Part shown: piece after piece, positions 50,842-60,335 of the stretch
Numbering within the stretch: position 1 is the stretch's first letter
Layout of the letters: each line of letters begins with the position of its first letter
Assembly (NCBI RefSeq): GCF_017377575.1
Contig: NZ_JAFREM010000020.1
Location: 31,674 to 95,673, forward strand
DNA: 64,000 bases
From: Candidatus Enterococcus moelleringii
GTDB taxonomy: Bacteria > Bacillota > Bacilli > Lactobacillales > Enterococcaceae
Direction: 5' to 3'
Notes under the pieces: generated by a model
The model's database searches: none
Seen by the model: the letters and a program-made list of their open reading frames with translations, nothing else
Told to the model about the DNA's origin: nothing
Program-made: the position numbers and the translations under genes

Positions 50842-53800
50842 TTAATCTTTACGATCTGCTTTTTTTCGTTGAAGATGCCAACCAAACAACAACAAGCCCA
50901 AAATAGATATCCAAACCATCATCTGGCTTGAAATGTCATCAATATCAACTCCGGTGATTGGAACATCGGCTCTTTCGTTGATGAACTTTTCCGCATCATG
51001 TTTCTTGTCATCTCCGATTGTTCCTTTAGCTATGTTGGTTGCCGAACCCCCGACCACATTCCCCTCAGAATCAATCGTGGCATTGACATAAGGCTGATAA
51101 AGATCTTTCTTAGTCTGCACAATTTCATACTGAACACCATTCTCTTCCGCAAAGTACTGGAAGCTGATGCTTTCGCCTTCGCCGAGTGAAAAAGTTCCTT
51201 TCCCATCGTTATCCAGAGGGAACACCTCTGTACCTCCGTTTGCTCTTTTATATTTTAATTCTTTAGTATACGGACTGCCATCAGCATTGCTAAATTTCAC
51301 CGTATAATCAAACACCAGCGTTTTATCTGCGAATGCCCCAGCTGTTTGCTGACTAACCGTAAGCGTATAGAGTTCTTCCCAGACGGCAAAAACTGTCGTA
51401 TCAGTTGTAAAATTTATCTTAGTGCCTACACCAAAGTCCGCAGTCTCCGATACATAGTTTGTACTCCATCCTTTAAACCGATATCCTTCCCAAACCGGGG
51501 CAGTCGGTAGATCTGTTGCCTCGAGCACCTGATCATATTGATATGGAAGCGAACTTAACGGAGGATCAAACGGCTGCCCGCCATTGACATCATAGGACAC
51601 CTTAATTGTTATCGGTGTCCATTGCGCTTTCAGTATAATCTTGTTAACGTCTTTTCCAAAGGGAATCGTCCCTCCAGGTTCAAATAACTGGTCGGAGCCA
51701 TCTTCCCATCCTTTGAATGTATATCCCGTTCTGGTTGGTGTGTTTTCCGGCCCTGACGGAATAACAATATCTTCCGGTGTATGTTCCCGCAGTTTAGAAA
51801 CATTAGCCGGCATATTATTCACCGTAATCGATTCATCCACACCAGTAGTAAATTCGAGATTTAATGCCTCTGTGCTAAAACCTTTACTAGGACAGCTAGC
51901 TTCTAAAACTTTTTTATTCGTAGTCTCGTCATAAACGATATACTTGAATTGATTGTAAGCTGTGCATGCCTCAGTGCCATTAGGGATTTCGAATTTGATA
52001 ATCGGAGCAAACTCTTCACCTGGTTTAATCATACTGTCTTCAAAATTAATATAAAACGCAGTAACATCATTCAAATCTGATGGTGCTGTTTCTGACCAAG
52101 ATGGATTACCGCTTGGGTTAAATGCAGAAAGTTCTATCGAATCGTAGGGAGGCAGGTTTGCTACTGGTTTGGTACTGTACCAAACCTTCGCAGAGCCTGG
52201 CGCATCGATACCCTTGAAAATAACATTACCTGTGCTTCCTCTTCCGTCACTATCATAAGGCAATATGTTATACAATTTTATCCCATTCAAGTTAACATTT
52301 CCGGTGTTTTTCAGCGTAAGCTTCATCTCTACCTGCTCACCGGGTGAAACAGAAACCGTCCTCAGATTCGACCAATCTAAGGTATCTGATTTTATATTAA
52401 TATTTGCGGATATCCCCGTCCGGTGGCTGATCGTCAAATCTGTATGCCCGCTCTTAATCGCGGTGTATTTATCTGCATCGTGGAAGCCAAGACCCGCCGC
52501 ACTAACTCCTGCTAGATTCGGCTCCAGATTATTGAGATCAAAACCTACTTGAGAAAATGCACCTTTATTCTTCTGAGACACGACAACAAAAGGAATCTGG
52601 TAAGTTCCATCCGGCGCCGCTTCTGCAACTTGAAACTGAAGTGGTATCCTAAATGCCGGATCATTACGCCATGGTGCCTGGGTGATTCCACTCATGTCAA
52701 TTTCATAAAAATCATATTTTGCATTGTTGCTGCTCTGAGACATCTTTTTAACAAATACTTCTGTTGGTGCATTACCATTTTTCACCAAATCTTCGTAAAT
52801 TTTAGGCAACCCCGGGTCTTTAAGTTTCAGGACTTTTGGTACAGCGATGATCAAATACGGATCTATCCAGGAATTACCGATTTGAGCAAGATTATTGTAT
52901 CCATTCAGATTGTAGGTAACCGTATCTCCTGGTCCCCGGTCTGTCGAATCGGTACTAATCATTTGTGCTCTTGCGGAAACTGTATTCTGCGGAAGATAGG
53001 TCACCGTTCTAGCGCGGCCACTTTGTTCCGGCGTCGTCTTATTATCCGAATGCAAGGTCCACATCATCGTAACCGTTGATGGCCTGTCAGGTACCCGTGT
53101 CCCATCTGGCCATGTTTGATTCGGCCAGGCTTTGGGCTGGTATTTCAATGAGATAAGATTACCAGGTAGCCACTCACCCTCTTGGGTACCATTCGCTCCC
53201 ATTGGCGTCACGATTACTTTACTGATATATTCTCCTGATTGCAATTCAGGCATTTCATCCGGCGATACTGTAAATGTCTTGTTATCGCTTTTTATGACAT
53301 TAGATTTCCTATCAGGCGTTCCATTTTCATTTCCAATCATGAACTCGACTTTAAACCAGCATGGTTTTCCAGTCTCCGGCCCGCTAGCCCGATTGGGATA
53401 TGGCCCCGTAGCAACGACTACTTCTACCTGATTATAGTTCAGACGAGCTGGGCCGTTACTCGTACTATATAGCTCCAGACGTGTACCCTGTGCGGTCCCC
53501 ATTCCCATGTTTCTGGTTGAGGAGTTATGGTTATACGATCCGTAACCAGCATAAATCCAATCACTGTTTAGTGCCTTTGTTCCAACAGCAGTATCTTCAA
53601 TTCCACAGCTTGATGGCAATCCGCTACTATGTGCGTGATATCGATTCGTTTCCAATGACCACGATAATGCTTCTATTTTCTTATAATCAACTACCTCTTC
53701 CAGCTTCTTCTTAACACCATTTTCCCGTGTCAATTCTGCTCCAAAGTACACGTTGAATTTATTACCCACTGCGTAAGTTGAAGGTACAGTTATATCAAGA

Positions 53801-55074
53801 TACAGTCTGTTGAACGTGTACCCCGCAACAGAGTTATGGTTCCAGTTAGTCCAGGTATCCTGGGTGTTTCCATGTTGCTTTTTATACACGTGATATAGGA
53901 TTCCATCAATCGTTTCTTCTTCCCGCCCCACATAACCCAGCGCCGGCAATGGCACTTTTGCTCCGCTTGTCGTGATTGAGCCTGACACTGAAAATTCAGC
54001 TGGAACTTTAACATAGGAATAACTTCCAGGTTTCAGCAAAGCTTCATACTGATTACGATTGTTAAGGGTAAGAAGCGTCACTACTGATGTACCAGAAAAC
54101 TCATTACCGGTCGGTGATTGTCGTTCAAATTCTACTGACTCAATCGGATTCGCCGTGGTAAGAATCTCAACAATCGTTAGACTCTCATCATTAACACTAT
54201 CGTGATATGATGGTTTCACAATCCAAGACATCCCTCCTGGAGGAATCCTGCCGTAATATTCTTCATTTAACTTAAAGTTAAGAAACAGGTGGTAAACTCC
54301 TTGATTTGCATCTTCTTTGATATGCAGGCGCAAAGTTTCTGGTGTGCCATTGTCCAATATTGTTTCACACTCTTTAATAACATCAGTCAGAGTGCTTCCA
54401 GCCTCATCGAAAATATAGATTGGGACATCACTATCAGTATAAGTTTCATATGGTGCGGTCACTCCATCAGGAACACAGTCCAACGGAATATCTATATAGG
54501 TACCATTCAGACTCTCATCATTACTATTAGTAACTTGCAAACCAAGAATAAAATCAGGTACCTGAGTACTATTCCCATCGACAAATGTCCGCATTTTAGT
54601 CTGAATACCATCCTTTGTAGCATCATCATCTCTCGGACCGGTAACTTGTACTGTCAGACCATTTCCAGTCGCTCGATTCGATCTCGACAGTGCAAAATCC
54701 GCAGCTTCTGGAACTCTGCCCTCAGAAACCTCTTCACTCTGAGTTGTTGTCTGACTTGTCTCCTCCAACAGCTCATCGTCCTCGTTCTCGACTTTCTCCT
54801 CTGAAAAAATCGGCGTTTCTTCCTGCACTGATGGCTCTACTTCCTGCTCGCTAGATGCTGCGCTCTCACTGACATTGGCGTCAACATACTCGGGCTCGTT
54901 AGTCTCCTCCGACAAAATCGGTATCTCATCCTGAAGTAATGGCGCTATTTCTTGTTCACTACTAGACACTGTGTTTTCACTCTGAATAGCTAAAACGCAG
55001 CCTGGAGAGGATAAGATTGACGAGAAAACGAGCATAATACTTAGTACTTTGGCAAATAATCTCTTCTTATTCAT
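50842..55074 (-). CDS. Giant cell-wall-anchored adhesin of the pilus locus
   Basis: The 1410-residue protein has a signal peptide (1-29), an acidic Ser/Glu region with two imperfect repeats (SSSEQEIAPLLQDE and SSEQEVEPSVQEET; about 36-100), a long beta-rich body without strong motifs, one or two InlB B-type repeats (YTFKGWEDGSDQLFEPG, YRFKGWSTNY; about 1150-1240), a DUF5979/pilin-like domain (about 1250-1350) and a sortase signal VPITGVDID at 1371 followed by a membrane helix and RKKADRKD. It is the likely tip or ancillary adhesin. The motif is VPITG, not LPXTG. It overlaps the upstream gene by 8 bp. Confidence 0.9.
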   Translation of the reverse strand: MNKKRLFAKVLSIMLVFSSILSSPGCVLAIQSENTVSSSEQEIAPLLQDEIPILSEETNEPEYVDANVSESAASSEQEVEPSVQEETPIFSEEKVENEDDELLEETSQTTTQSEEVSEGRVPEAADFALSRSNRATGNGLTVQVTGPRDDDATKDGIQTKMRTFVDGNSTQVPDFILGLQVTNSNDESLNGTYIDIPLDCVPDGVTAPYETYTDSDVPIYIFDEAGSTLTDVIKECETILDNGTPETLRLHIKEDANQGVYHLFLNFKLNEEYYGRIPPGGMSWIVKPSYHDSVNDESLTIVEILTTANPIESVEFERQSPTGNEFSGTSVVTLLTLNNRNQYEALLKPGSYSYVKVPAEFSVSGSITTSGAKVPLPALGYVGREEETIDGILYHVYKKQHGNTQDTWTNWNHNSVAGYTFNRLYLDITVPSTYAVGNKFNVYFGAELTRENGVKKKLEEVVDYKKIEALSWSLETNRYHAHSSGLPSSCGIEDTAVGTKALNSDWIYAGYGSYNHNSSTRNMGMGTAQGTRLELYSTSNGPARLNYNQVEVVVATGPYPNRASGPETGKPCWFKVEFMIGNENGTPDRKSNVIKSDNKTFTVSPDEMPELQSGEYISKVIVTPMGANGTQEGEWLPGNLISLKYQPKAWPNQTWPDGTRVPDRPSTVTMMWTLHSDNKTTPEQSGRARTVTYLPQNTVSARAQMISTDSTDRGPGDTVTYNLNGYNNLAQIGNSWIDPYLIIAVPKVLKLKDPGLPKIYEDLVKNGNAPTEVFVKKMSQSSNNAKYDFYEIDMSGITQAPWRNDPAFRIPLQFQVAEAAPDGTYQIPFVVVSQKNKGAFSQVGFDLNNLEPNLAGVSAAGLGFHDADKYTAIKSGHTDLTISHRTGISANINIKSDTLDWSNLRTVSVSPGEQVEMKLTLKNTGNVNLNGIKLYNILPYDSDGRGSTGNVIFKGIDAPGSAKVWYSTKPVANLPPYDSIELSAFNPSGNPSWSETAPSDLNDVTAFYINFEDSMIKPGEEFAPIIKFEIPNGTEACTAYNQFKYIVYDETTNKKVLEASCPSKGFSTEALNLEFTTGVDESITVNNMPANVSKLREHTPEDIVIPSGPENTPTRTGYTFKGWEDGSDQLFEPGGTIPFGKDVNKIILKAQWTPITIKVSYDVNGGQPFDPPLSSLPYQYDQVLEATDLPTAPVWEGYRFKGWSTNYVSETADFGVGTKINFTTDTTVFAVWEELYTLTVSQQTAGAFADKTLVFDYTVKFSNADGSPYTKELKYKRANGGTEVFPLDNDGKGTFSLGEGESISFQYFAEENGVQYEIVQTKKDLYQPYVNATIDSEGNVVGGSATNIAKGTIGDDKKHDAEKFINERADVPITGVDIDDISSQMMVWISILGLLLFGWHLQRKKADRKD

Positions 55075-55789
55075 CGCTCCCCTTCTTTCTATTTTGTATA
55101 AGCATAGTCTGTGATCTGCTTTCTTTTTTTACCTGCACAATTAGTACACCCATTAAGCAAATAATTCCCAATACCCGCCAGATGATTGTCTGACTGCTGT
55201 CTCCAGTTCTAGGTAGAGAGCGACGCGACGTTGCTTGATTCGCTGGCACATTTCCAGAAAGTATTCGTGTGTCGGGGATTCTCCTGTTGTCTTCACGAAC
55301 ATTCTGATCAGCAATCACCCTTCTGGTAGGAGAGGTATACACAGCCGACATCGCCGACACTTTAGTTCGCTCCTGATTGTAGACACTCATCAAACTGTTG
55401 CCATCATTCTTCACATACACTTGAATATAGTACACCGGTGGAGTTCCTTGATATGGAAAAGAATCCGGGATTGATGCCTGAAGCTGATAAGAAAAGATAC
55501 CAGCATGTTCGAATAGAATCGGCGCTGTAACACCGCTGGAATTCCCTTTAAGATTAAAGCGATACTGTCCACCCACACTGCCCACGGGCATCGGTGAATC
55601 CGGTGTGTCAGCCGTCAATAGATAAGTCACCTCAGCCTCTGCTGGGTAGCTTGCGCCATCCAAATCGACAAAACTCTGATCCATTGTCAAGGTCACTGCC
55701 GTTAACTCTTCTGCATAGCAGTAAATACTGGTGCCTCCAAACACACATAGACAGAAGAACAGCCTTATTAAATTATTCATTATTTTCAT
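55067..55789 (-). CDS. Small LPXTG pilin/anchor subunit (FctB-like)
   Basis: The 240-residue protein has a signal peptide ending CYAEE, a FctA/Spy0128-type domain (about 25-150; VTLTMDQSF, HAGIFSYQLQA and YYIQVYVKN), a Pro-poor linker, and LPRTGDSS at 192-196 followed by a hydrophobic helix and basic tail. It is the only subunit with a canonical LPXTG here. By position (between class B sortase and adhesin) it resembles the FctB-like basal pilin in streptococcal FCT loci, that is, the subunit linked to peptidoglycan. The gene overlaps the sortase gene by 17 bp. Confidence 0.85.
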   Translation of the reverse strand: MKIMNNLIRLFFCLCVFGGTSIYCYAEELTAVTLTMDQSFVDLDGASYPAEAEVTYLLTADTPDSPMPVGSVGGQYRFNLKGNSSGVTAPILFEHAGIFSYQLQASIPDSFPYQGTPPVYYIQVYVKNDGNSLMSVYNQERTKVSAMSAVYTSPTRRVIADQNVREDNRRIPDTRILSGNVPANQATSRRSLPRTGDSSQTIIWRVLGIICLMGVLIVQVKKESRSQTMLIQNRKKGSDE

Positions 55790-56726
55790 ATCGGCCTCTC
55801 CTCACCCTACCGCAAAGCCAGTAAAGCACAATTAACAGAACCAGAATGATTGGTGATACCAGTAGCTGCCAGTCGATTCCACCAAGCAAACCACTTTTTC
55901 GATGGTCCACCTGATGTTTATTCGTCGAAGTGCCACCCGTTTCACCTGCAGCAAACGGATTGCCATAAGTGTCATCAGTAATTACTCCTGCCAAGATATG
56001 TCGTTCCGAACTGCTGCCGGTGGTGCAGGTACTAAGCAGAACAAGGCGATCGTTTGGTTTGATCTCTACTCTTCTGCTGTTTTTGCTGACCGCAATCAAA
56101 TGCGAAACATAGGCTTCTTCCTCACCCGCCGGAACATCTGTCCGATAGATCGTATCGTCATAAGCATCTGCTTCCAAAGCTGCGAAAAATCTGATGCCGT
56201 GGTTTTCGCCTTCGTAAAAAAGCTCCCCATACTCACGAGCATTGAAATATTCTTGATCCAGAAAAGACGCCAACTCGCCGAACATCTTGTTTTTTTCCAT
56301 ATGATGCCCATAGATGATATTACTGAAATCAGTAAATCCCGGCGCATTGTTATAGTCCAAAAATAAACTGCCCGACAGAGAATACTCTCCCAACGGATCA
56401 GTATTTATATACTTGTCATTGTTGTCAGCGTGGGCCACCGGATAATCAATATGGGTACCATAGACGGTCAGCCATGCTGAAATATCCGGATTAATACTCT
56501 GAAGTTCCGAAAATGACGGTCCGCCATCTGGTTCTCCGGCAACTGGCTTATACATGTTATAAGCACTGGCATCCGCCTGCCGATAAACCGAATCCGACAG
56601 AAACAGCACAAAGCTGCCGAAAAGCAAAAGAATCAAACATGCGCTCAGCATTACCAAATTGATCGAGCTATTCAGACCCTTTACGATCCATTGCCCCGCT
56701 ACTATGGATTTCTTATTGTTCTCCAT
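55773..56726 (-). CDS. Class B sortase of the pilus locus
   Basis: The 317-residue protein has an N-terminal anchor helix (25-47), the sortase core with catalytic His at 141/142 (NIIYGHHMEKNKMFGEL), Cys-234 in LVLLSTCTTGSSSER and Arg-242, and a C-terminal membrane helix (about 287-308). The insertion between strands (GSLFLDYNNAPGFTDFSN) is typical of class B. Similar class B sortases polymerise the pilus of streptococcal FCT-3/4 loci, using non-LPXTG signals. It should join the major pilin via its PTPTG motif. Confidence 0.9.
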   Translation of the reverse strand: MENNKKSIVAGQWIVKGLNSSINLVMLSACLILLLFGSFVLFLSDSVYRQADASAYNMYKPVAGEPDGGPSFSELQSINPDISAWLTVYGTHIDYPVAHADNNDKYINTDPLGEYSLSGSLFLDYNNAPGFTDFSNIIYGHHMEKNKMFGELASFLDQEYFNAREYGELFYEGENHGIRFFAALEADAYDDTIYRTDVPAGEEEAYVSHLIAVSKNSRRVEIKPNDRLVLLSTCTTGSSSERHILAGVITDDTYGNPFAAGETGGTSTNKHQVDHRKSGLLGGIDWQLLVSPIILVLLIVLYWLCGRVRRGRYENNE

Positions 56727-56750
56727 TATGCATTATCCTAACCAAATGCT

Positions 56751-57965
56751 TTATTCAGTCCTGCGACTTCTACGTTTCATCACGATATAGCCAGTAAAAC
56801 CAGAGATTGCGATGACGATCATCAGGATGAACGGTAAGTTGTTCAAGAAGATACCCGTTGGTGTTGGCGGCTCAGCATAGGTATTTGTCCATTCAGCTTT
56901 GTTGGTAGCACTCGCACTCTTTTCAGTTAAAAGAATTGGTGCTTGCAAATTGGTATTTGATGCTATCGGATCACCGATCGTAACAGCAGTATTTTTGTCG
57001 GCACCTACTTCAGTTCCAATTTCGCCGTCTGCATTAGAGACAACAACTTCAGCTTTGTAATTTGCGTATGGATTTTCTTCGAGTTTATATTTTGTACCGA
57101 CCTCTATATTATCCTCAAATACTATTGATTCTCCATGTTTCAAAGTGAAAGTGACTGGTCTGTCTACAGTAAATTGTCCTTGTCGGCCTTTTGTCCCGTT
57201 AGCTAAATAATACTGGGCTATATAACTTTGATTTCCGGAAACTCCTGGTACTTTGGATAGTGTTAAGGTATACGTAAAATCCTTTTTCTTATCTGCATAA
57301 TCTCCGGCAACCATTTTTTTAATTTCGAAAGTAGTTTTTTTTGTATACGTATTCGTAAACACTGGGTCAGCTTTCGTTTCAGTAGTAATGCCATTTACCC
57401 TAGTTACTAAATGGAACGTTACATATTTAACATATACATTGCTCGTACTAGGTTCGTTGTCTACATATACCCGCATCCTGTAGGACTCACTAGAATATGT
57501 CATGGTGCCTTCATTTATCGGATTACTGCCTGTACCCTCTCTCACCAAATAAGAATAAATGCCAGCATGCGGAAATGTTATATCCTTTAAAACGTTATCT
57601 GAAGTTGCTTCTTTATAAACATAACCATCCGCATCCTTAACTGTACCTGGAGCACTTGCTGACATATTTATTTCAATTGGGTTATTGACAATCGGTGACA
57701 TTTCATTGGTCTCGCTATCCTCTATTATTTCCCGCGTAAGCGTGAATTTATAGGTGTTGGCTGGAACATTAAGTCCTTCAGCAACTCTTACCCGTTTTGT
57801 GATTTTTGGTTCTGCAGGTGCTGCTGGAGTTCCAGGATCCTCTCCCGGAATCAATCCGATTGGTGGATTCGCCGCAAACGCCGTCCCCGCAAACGCCACC
57901 ATCGCCACTACCATCAAACCAAAAACTCCGACTCCTTTTGCCAATTGCCTCATCATTCTTCTCAT
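56751..57965 (-). CDS. Major pilin (FctA/Spy0128-like) with two isopeptide domains
   Basis: The 404-residue protein has a signal peptide (about 1-32, cleavage after AFA), a first pilin domain with Lys in PKITKRVRVAEG, Glu in FPHAGIYSYLVREG and Asn in VFTNTYTKK, and a second domain with Lys in TFEIKKMVAGDY, Glu region KYKLEENPY and Asn in EWTNTYAEP. These triads would form intramolecular isopeptide bonds. The sorting signal is PTPTGIFLNNLPF (367) then a helix and KRRSRRTE, the non-LPXTG form used by class B pilin polymerases. It is preceded by the signal-peptidase-like gene. Confidence 0.9.
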   Translation of the reverse strand: MRRMMRQLAKGVGVFGLMVVAMVAFAGTAFAANPPIGLIPGEDPGTPAAPAEPKITKRVRVAEGLNVPANTYKFTLTREIIEDSETNEMSPIVNNPIEINMSASAPGTVKDADGYVYKEATSDNVLKDITFPHAGIYSYLVREGTGSNPINEGTMTYSSESYRMRVYVDNEPSTSNVYVKYVTFHLVTRVNGITTETKADPVFTNTYTKKTTFEIKKMVAGDYADKKKDFTYTLTLSKVPGVSGNQSYIAQYYLANGTKGRQGQFTVDRPVTFTLKHGESIVFEDNIEVGTKYKLEENPYANYKAEVVVSNADGEIGTEVGADKNTAVTIGDPIASNTNLQAPILLTEKSASATNKAEWTNTYAEPPTPTGIFLNNLPFILMIVIAISGFTGYIVMKRRSRRTE

Positions 57966-58027
57966 TCTTCAACACATCCCTTTCTTTTCTCTGAACTCAA
58001 CTTCCCCCAATAAATCCTACTCAGATA

Positions 58028-58570
58028 CTATAAATCCCTATGGCGAATCAACGTAGACACCTTCCCCCGTACATCTTCAATAGCAACCGTTCCATACATC
58101 CGACTGTCTATTGTCTCCATCCGATTGTCTCCCAACACAAACACATGATCTTCTGGTACCGTCAACGGAAATTCAACGCCATCTGTGTAGAGCAGCGTTT
58201 CCTGATTGTTTTGGTCAATGACCAGGTGATCATTGATAAATAGTCCTTCTTCCGTGATATCCACGGTATCACCTGCAACGGCAACAATTCTGCGTATATG
58301 CGGCTTATCCTCGTACTCCAATACAACTAAATCCGACTCTTTGTACTCATTTGCCAAACGGTAATAAATGACTATGTCTGAAGCCTGTACCGCCGGCTGC
58401 ATAGTCAGATCGTTTGAAGTAAATACTCCAAAAATAAAAATAAATATCAGCGACAAAACAGTCAAAATCGCAAATATCTTAATCAACAATGCCAGAATAT
58501 CCTGCAGCAAACTAGGCTGCAGTGTTTTTTTCTCCTTTGGTGGCTCTTGCTCGTGTACCTCTTTGTCCAT
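58028..58570 (-). CDS. Signal-peptidase-I-like protein lacking the Ser/Lys dyad (SipA-like)
   Basis: The 180-residue protein has an N-terminal membrane helix (about 28-50) and S26-type boxes: box B is LTMQPA (Thr-56 where the catalytic Ser of SMxPT would lie), box D is HIRRIVAVAGDTV (Arg-93 where the catalytic Lys would lie), and box E is VLGDNRMETIDSR. Loss of both catalytic residues is known for SipA of the Streptococcus pyogenes pilus locus, which acts as an assembly helper and not a protease. It is first in the operon with major pilin, sortase, small pilin and adhesin. Confidence 0.88.
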   Translation of the reverse strand: MDKEVHEQEPPKEKKTLQPSLLQDILALLIKIFAILTVLSLIFIFIFGVFTSNDLTMQPAVQASDIVIYYRLANEYKESDLVVLEYEDKPHIRRIVAVAGDTVDITEEGLFINDHLVIDQNNQETLLYTDGVEFPLTVPEDHVFVLGDNRMETIDSRMYGTVAIEDVRGKVSTLIRHRDL

Positions 58571-59155
58571 AAGCTCATTTCCTGTTCCTGTTATTTTGAT
58601 TATTAGTACTGCCTCATCATGTCCAAAATCGTCTAGAAAACCTCAAAACAAGCCTGCCATAAGTCGAATTATGACACGATTGATCAGGAATATTTTGAAA
58701 ATTATTGCCCTTATTGCGGTAATAATTATTTTATAGAGTGTATCGACATGCTTCTGCGAATAAATTGTTAGAATTTCTCAAAGAAAACAGTCTGCAAAAT
58801 ATTGTATTTATAATTTCCACGTCCAACAATAGAGCAATTTTTTGTTCTTAGATAAGTTGTATAAGAGAGAAAAAATTGAGATTTCCCTTAGCACGACAAC
58901 ACTTATGTAACAGTTTTCGAACCTCGCAACACTAATTTATTTTTATACTATTATATTAATTATTTTAACTCAATCTGACCACGCTTTCAATGAGCTGTGA
59001 CCCTTTTCACTAACAATTATTCTAAAATAAAACTCTCTACACCATTTGTTCCAACGCCCAGAATGATTTATACTTTTAACAAAGAGGCAGACAAAATCTC
59101 TGCCAAAACTGACCCAATCATTTATCGTTGAACAACCAAAAAAAGGAGTGAAAAA
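58571..59155. promoter_or_regulatory. 585-bp AT-rich intergenic region upstream of the pilus operon
   Basis: No gene is supported. On the minus strand a candidate -35 TTGGAC (near 58828) with AATATT 17 bp on could start the pilus operon; other -10-like TTATAC boxes occur. The gap is the probable site of pilus regulation, but no regulator gene is nearby. A plus-strand frame of 21 hydrophobic residues (58671) lacks a ribosome binding site. Confidence 0.35.
59046..59074 (+). promoter_or_regulatory. Promoter of the alpha/beta hydrolase gene
   Basis: TTGTTC and TATACT are 17 bp apart, about 80 bp before the hydrolase start codon. Confidence 0.55.
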
Positions 59156-59953
59156 ATGAAACTAGAAACAATTCAATTACCAGAATTTGCCGCATCTTAC
59201 AAGCTTTACCTGCGGGAAAATGTGTCTACTGACCGGAAGGAGTTGCCGGTTGTCGTGATTTGTCCCGGCGGCGGGTATCGCATGGTCTCCGGTCGTGAAT
59301 CCGAGCCTATCGCTTTAGCCTTTTTGTCTCATGGTTACCACGCAATTGTCGTGGACTACCCGGTGTTGCCAGATACTTCTCAAGTAACGCCGGATTATCT
59401 GGATACTAATACCCGTCTGCTGGCAGAAATTTTCAAACAAATTGAGACCCATCACGACCAGTGGGAAATGGACCCGAAAGCGATCTTTTTACTGGGTTGT
59501 TCAGCGGGCGGCCATATGGCTTCCTTGTATGCCAACAAATGGCAAACAACCATTCAAACAAATAGCCCGCTTTGCTCAAAACCTTTAGGAACTATTCTTT
59601 GCTACCCGGTTATCAGCTTTAATTATGGCTGGCCAGCACGAGATGTCTTAGATCCAAGCAGCTTAAAAGATTACGACACCTCTGCTTTAGTCAATTCGGA
59701 AACACCGGATACCTTTATCTGGCACACCGCCAACGACCGCGGCGTTCCGGTACTAAACAGCTTGAAATATTGCGAAGGATTAACCAAAGAAGCGATTCCT
59801 TTTGAGTGTCATCTGTTCGAAAGCGGCAAACACGGCTTGTCCTTAGCCACCCGTGCTTCAGCCGAATCAGAAAAAGCTCAGCACCTTAATCCACCAGTTG
59901 CGAAATGGTTGCCGTTGTGTGTGGAGTGGATGGAAAGACGATTGGAACGTTAG
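59156..59953 (+). CDS. Alpha/beta hydrolase (esterase, acetyl-xylan-esterase-like)
   Basis: The 265-residue protein shows the HGG-type oxyanion loop VICPGGGYRMVSGRE (near 40), nucleophile GXSXG in LLGCSAGGHMASLY (Ser about 118) and C-terminal FESGKHGLSLA with the His. It is the BD-FAE/Axe class that cleaves acetyl or acyl esters of sugars or phenolics. No signal peptide: cytoplasmic. AAAGGAG precedes the ATG. It is followed by a small HicB-like gene in the same direction. Confidence 0.88.
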   Translation: MKLETIQLPEFAASYKLYLRENVSTDRKELPVVVICPGGGYRMVSGRESEPIALAFLSHGYHAIVVDYPVLPDTSQVTPDYLDTNTRLLAEIFKQIETHHDQWEMDPKAIFLLGCSAGGHMASLYANKWQTTIQTNSPLCSKPLGTILCYPVISFNYGWPARDVLDPSSLKDYDTSALVNSETPDTFIWHTANDRGVPVLNSLKYCEGLTKEAIPFECHLFESGKHGLSLATRASAESEKAQHLNPPVAKWLPLCVEWMERRLER

Positions 59954-59972
59954 GCGATTTTATTGAGAAAGG

Positions 59973-60263
59973 ATGAATAAAATAGTCCCTGGAACTTTCG
60001 CCTATCCGGCAATATTTCACTCGGAGGAAAATGGCGGTTTTATGATTGAATTCCCTGATATACCTGGTGCTTATACAGGGATTAACGACTCCGATATACC
60101 TCAAGGAGTTGCTATGGCCGAGGAAGTACTGCAAATGGTTTTAGCTGACATGCTGGATCATGGCGAGAGCTTGCCAGTGCCGACAGCTATGGATAACGTG
60201 CTGTATGACAAAGGTTCTTTTGTTCGATTAATTGAGATAAAAATTTCTCCTCCAAGCAGTTGA
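59973..60263 (+). CDS. HicB-like protein, C-terminal DNA-binding part absent
   Basis: The 96-residue protein shows the HicB N-domain (FAYPAIFHSEENGGFMIEFP, DIPGAYTGINDSDIPQGVAM and the VLADMLDHGESLP segment) but ends where the ribbon-helix-helix would begin. A HicA toxin is not adjacent. Its AGAAAGG abuts the ATG, so translation may be coupled to the hydrolase gene 20 bp upstream. It may be a decayed antitoxin or a stand-alone HicB. Compare the longer copy at 3428-3814. Confidence 0.7.
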   Translation: MNKIVPGTFAYPAIFHSEENGGFMIEFPDIPGAYTGINDSDIPQGVAMAEEVLQMVLADMLDHGESLPVPTAMDNVLYDKGSFVRLIEIKISPPSS

Positions 60264-60296
60264 TATCCAATTCAAACGAAAACAATCGCATACTAA

Positions 60297-60335
60297 AAAG
60301 CTGACTAAATGGCTAATCCCCATCTAGTCAGCTTT
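60297..60335. terminator. Bidirectional terminator
   Basis: AAAGCTGACTA pairs with TAGTCAGCTTT (perfect 11 bp) between the convergent HicB-like and alpha/beta hydrolase genes. Confidence 0.85.

Noticed and set aside
58671..58736. Plus-strand 21-codon hydrophobic peptide (MTRLIRNILKIIALIAVIIIL), resembling type I toxins
   Set aside because: No ribosome binding site or promoter, and no antitoxin RNA pattern seen in the AT-rich pilus upstream region.
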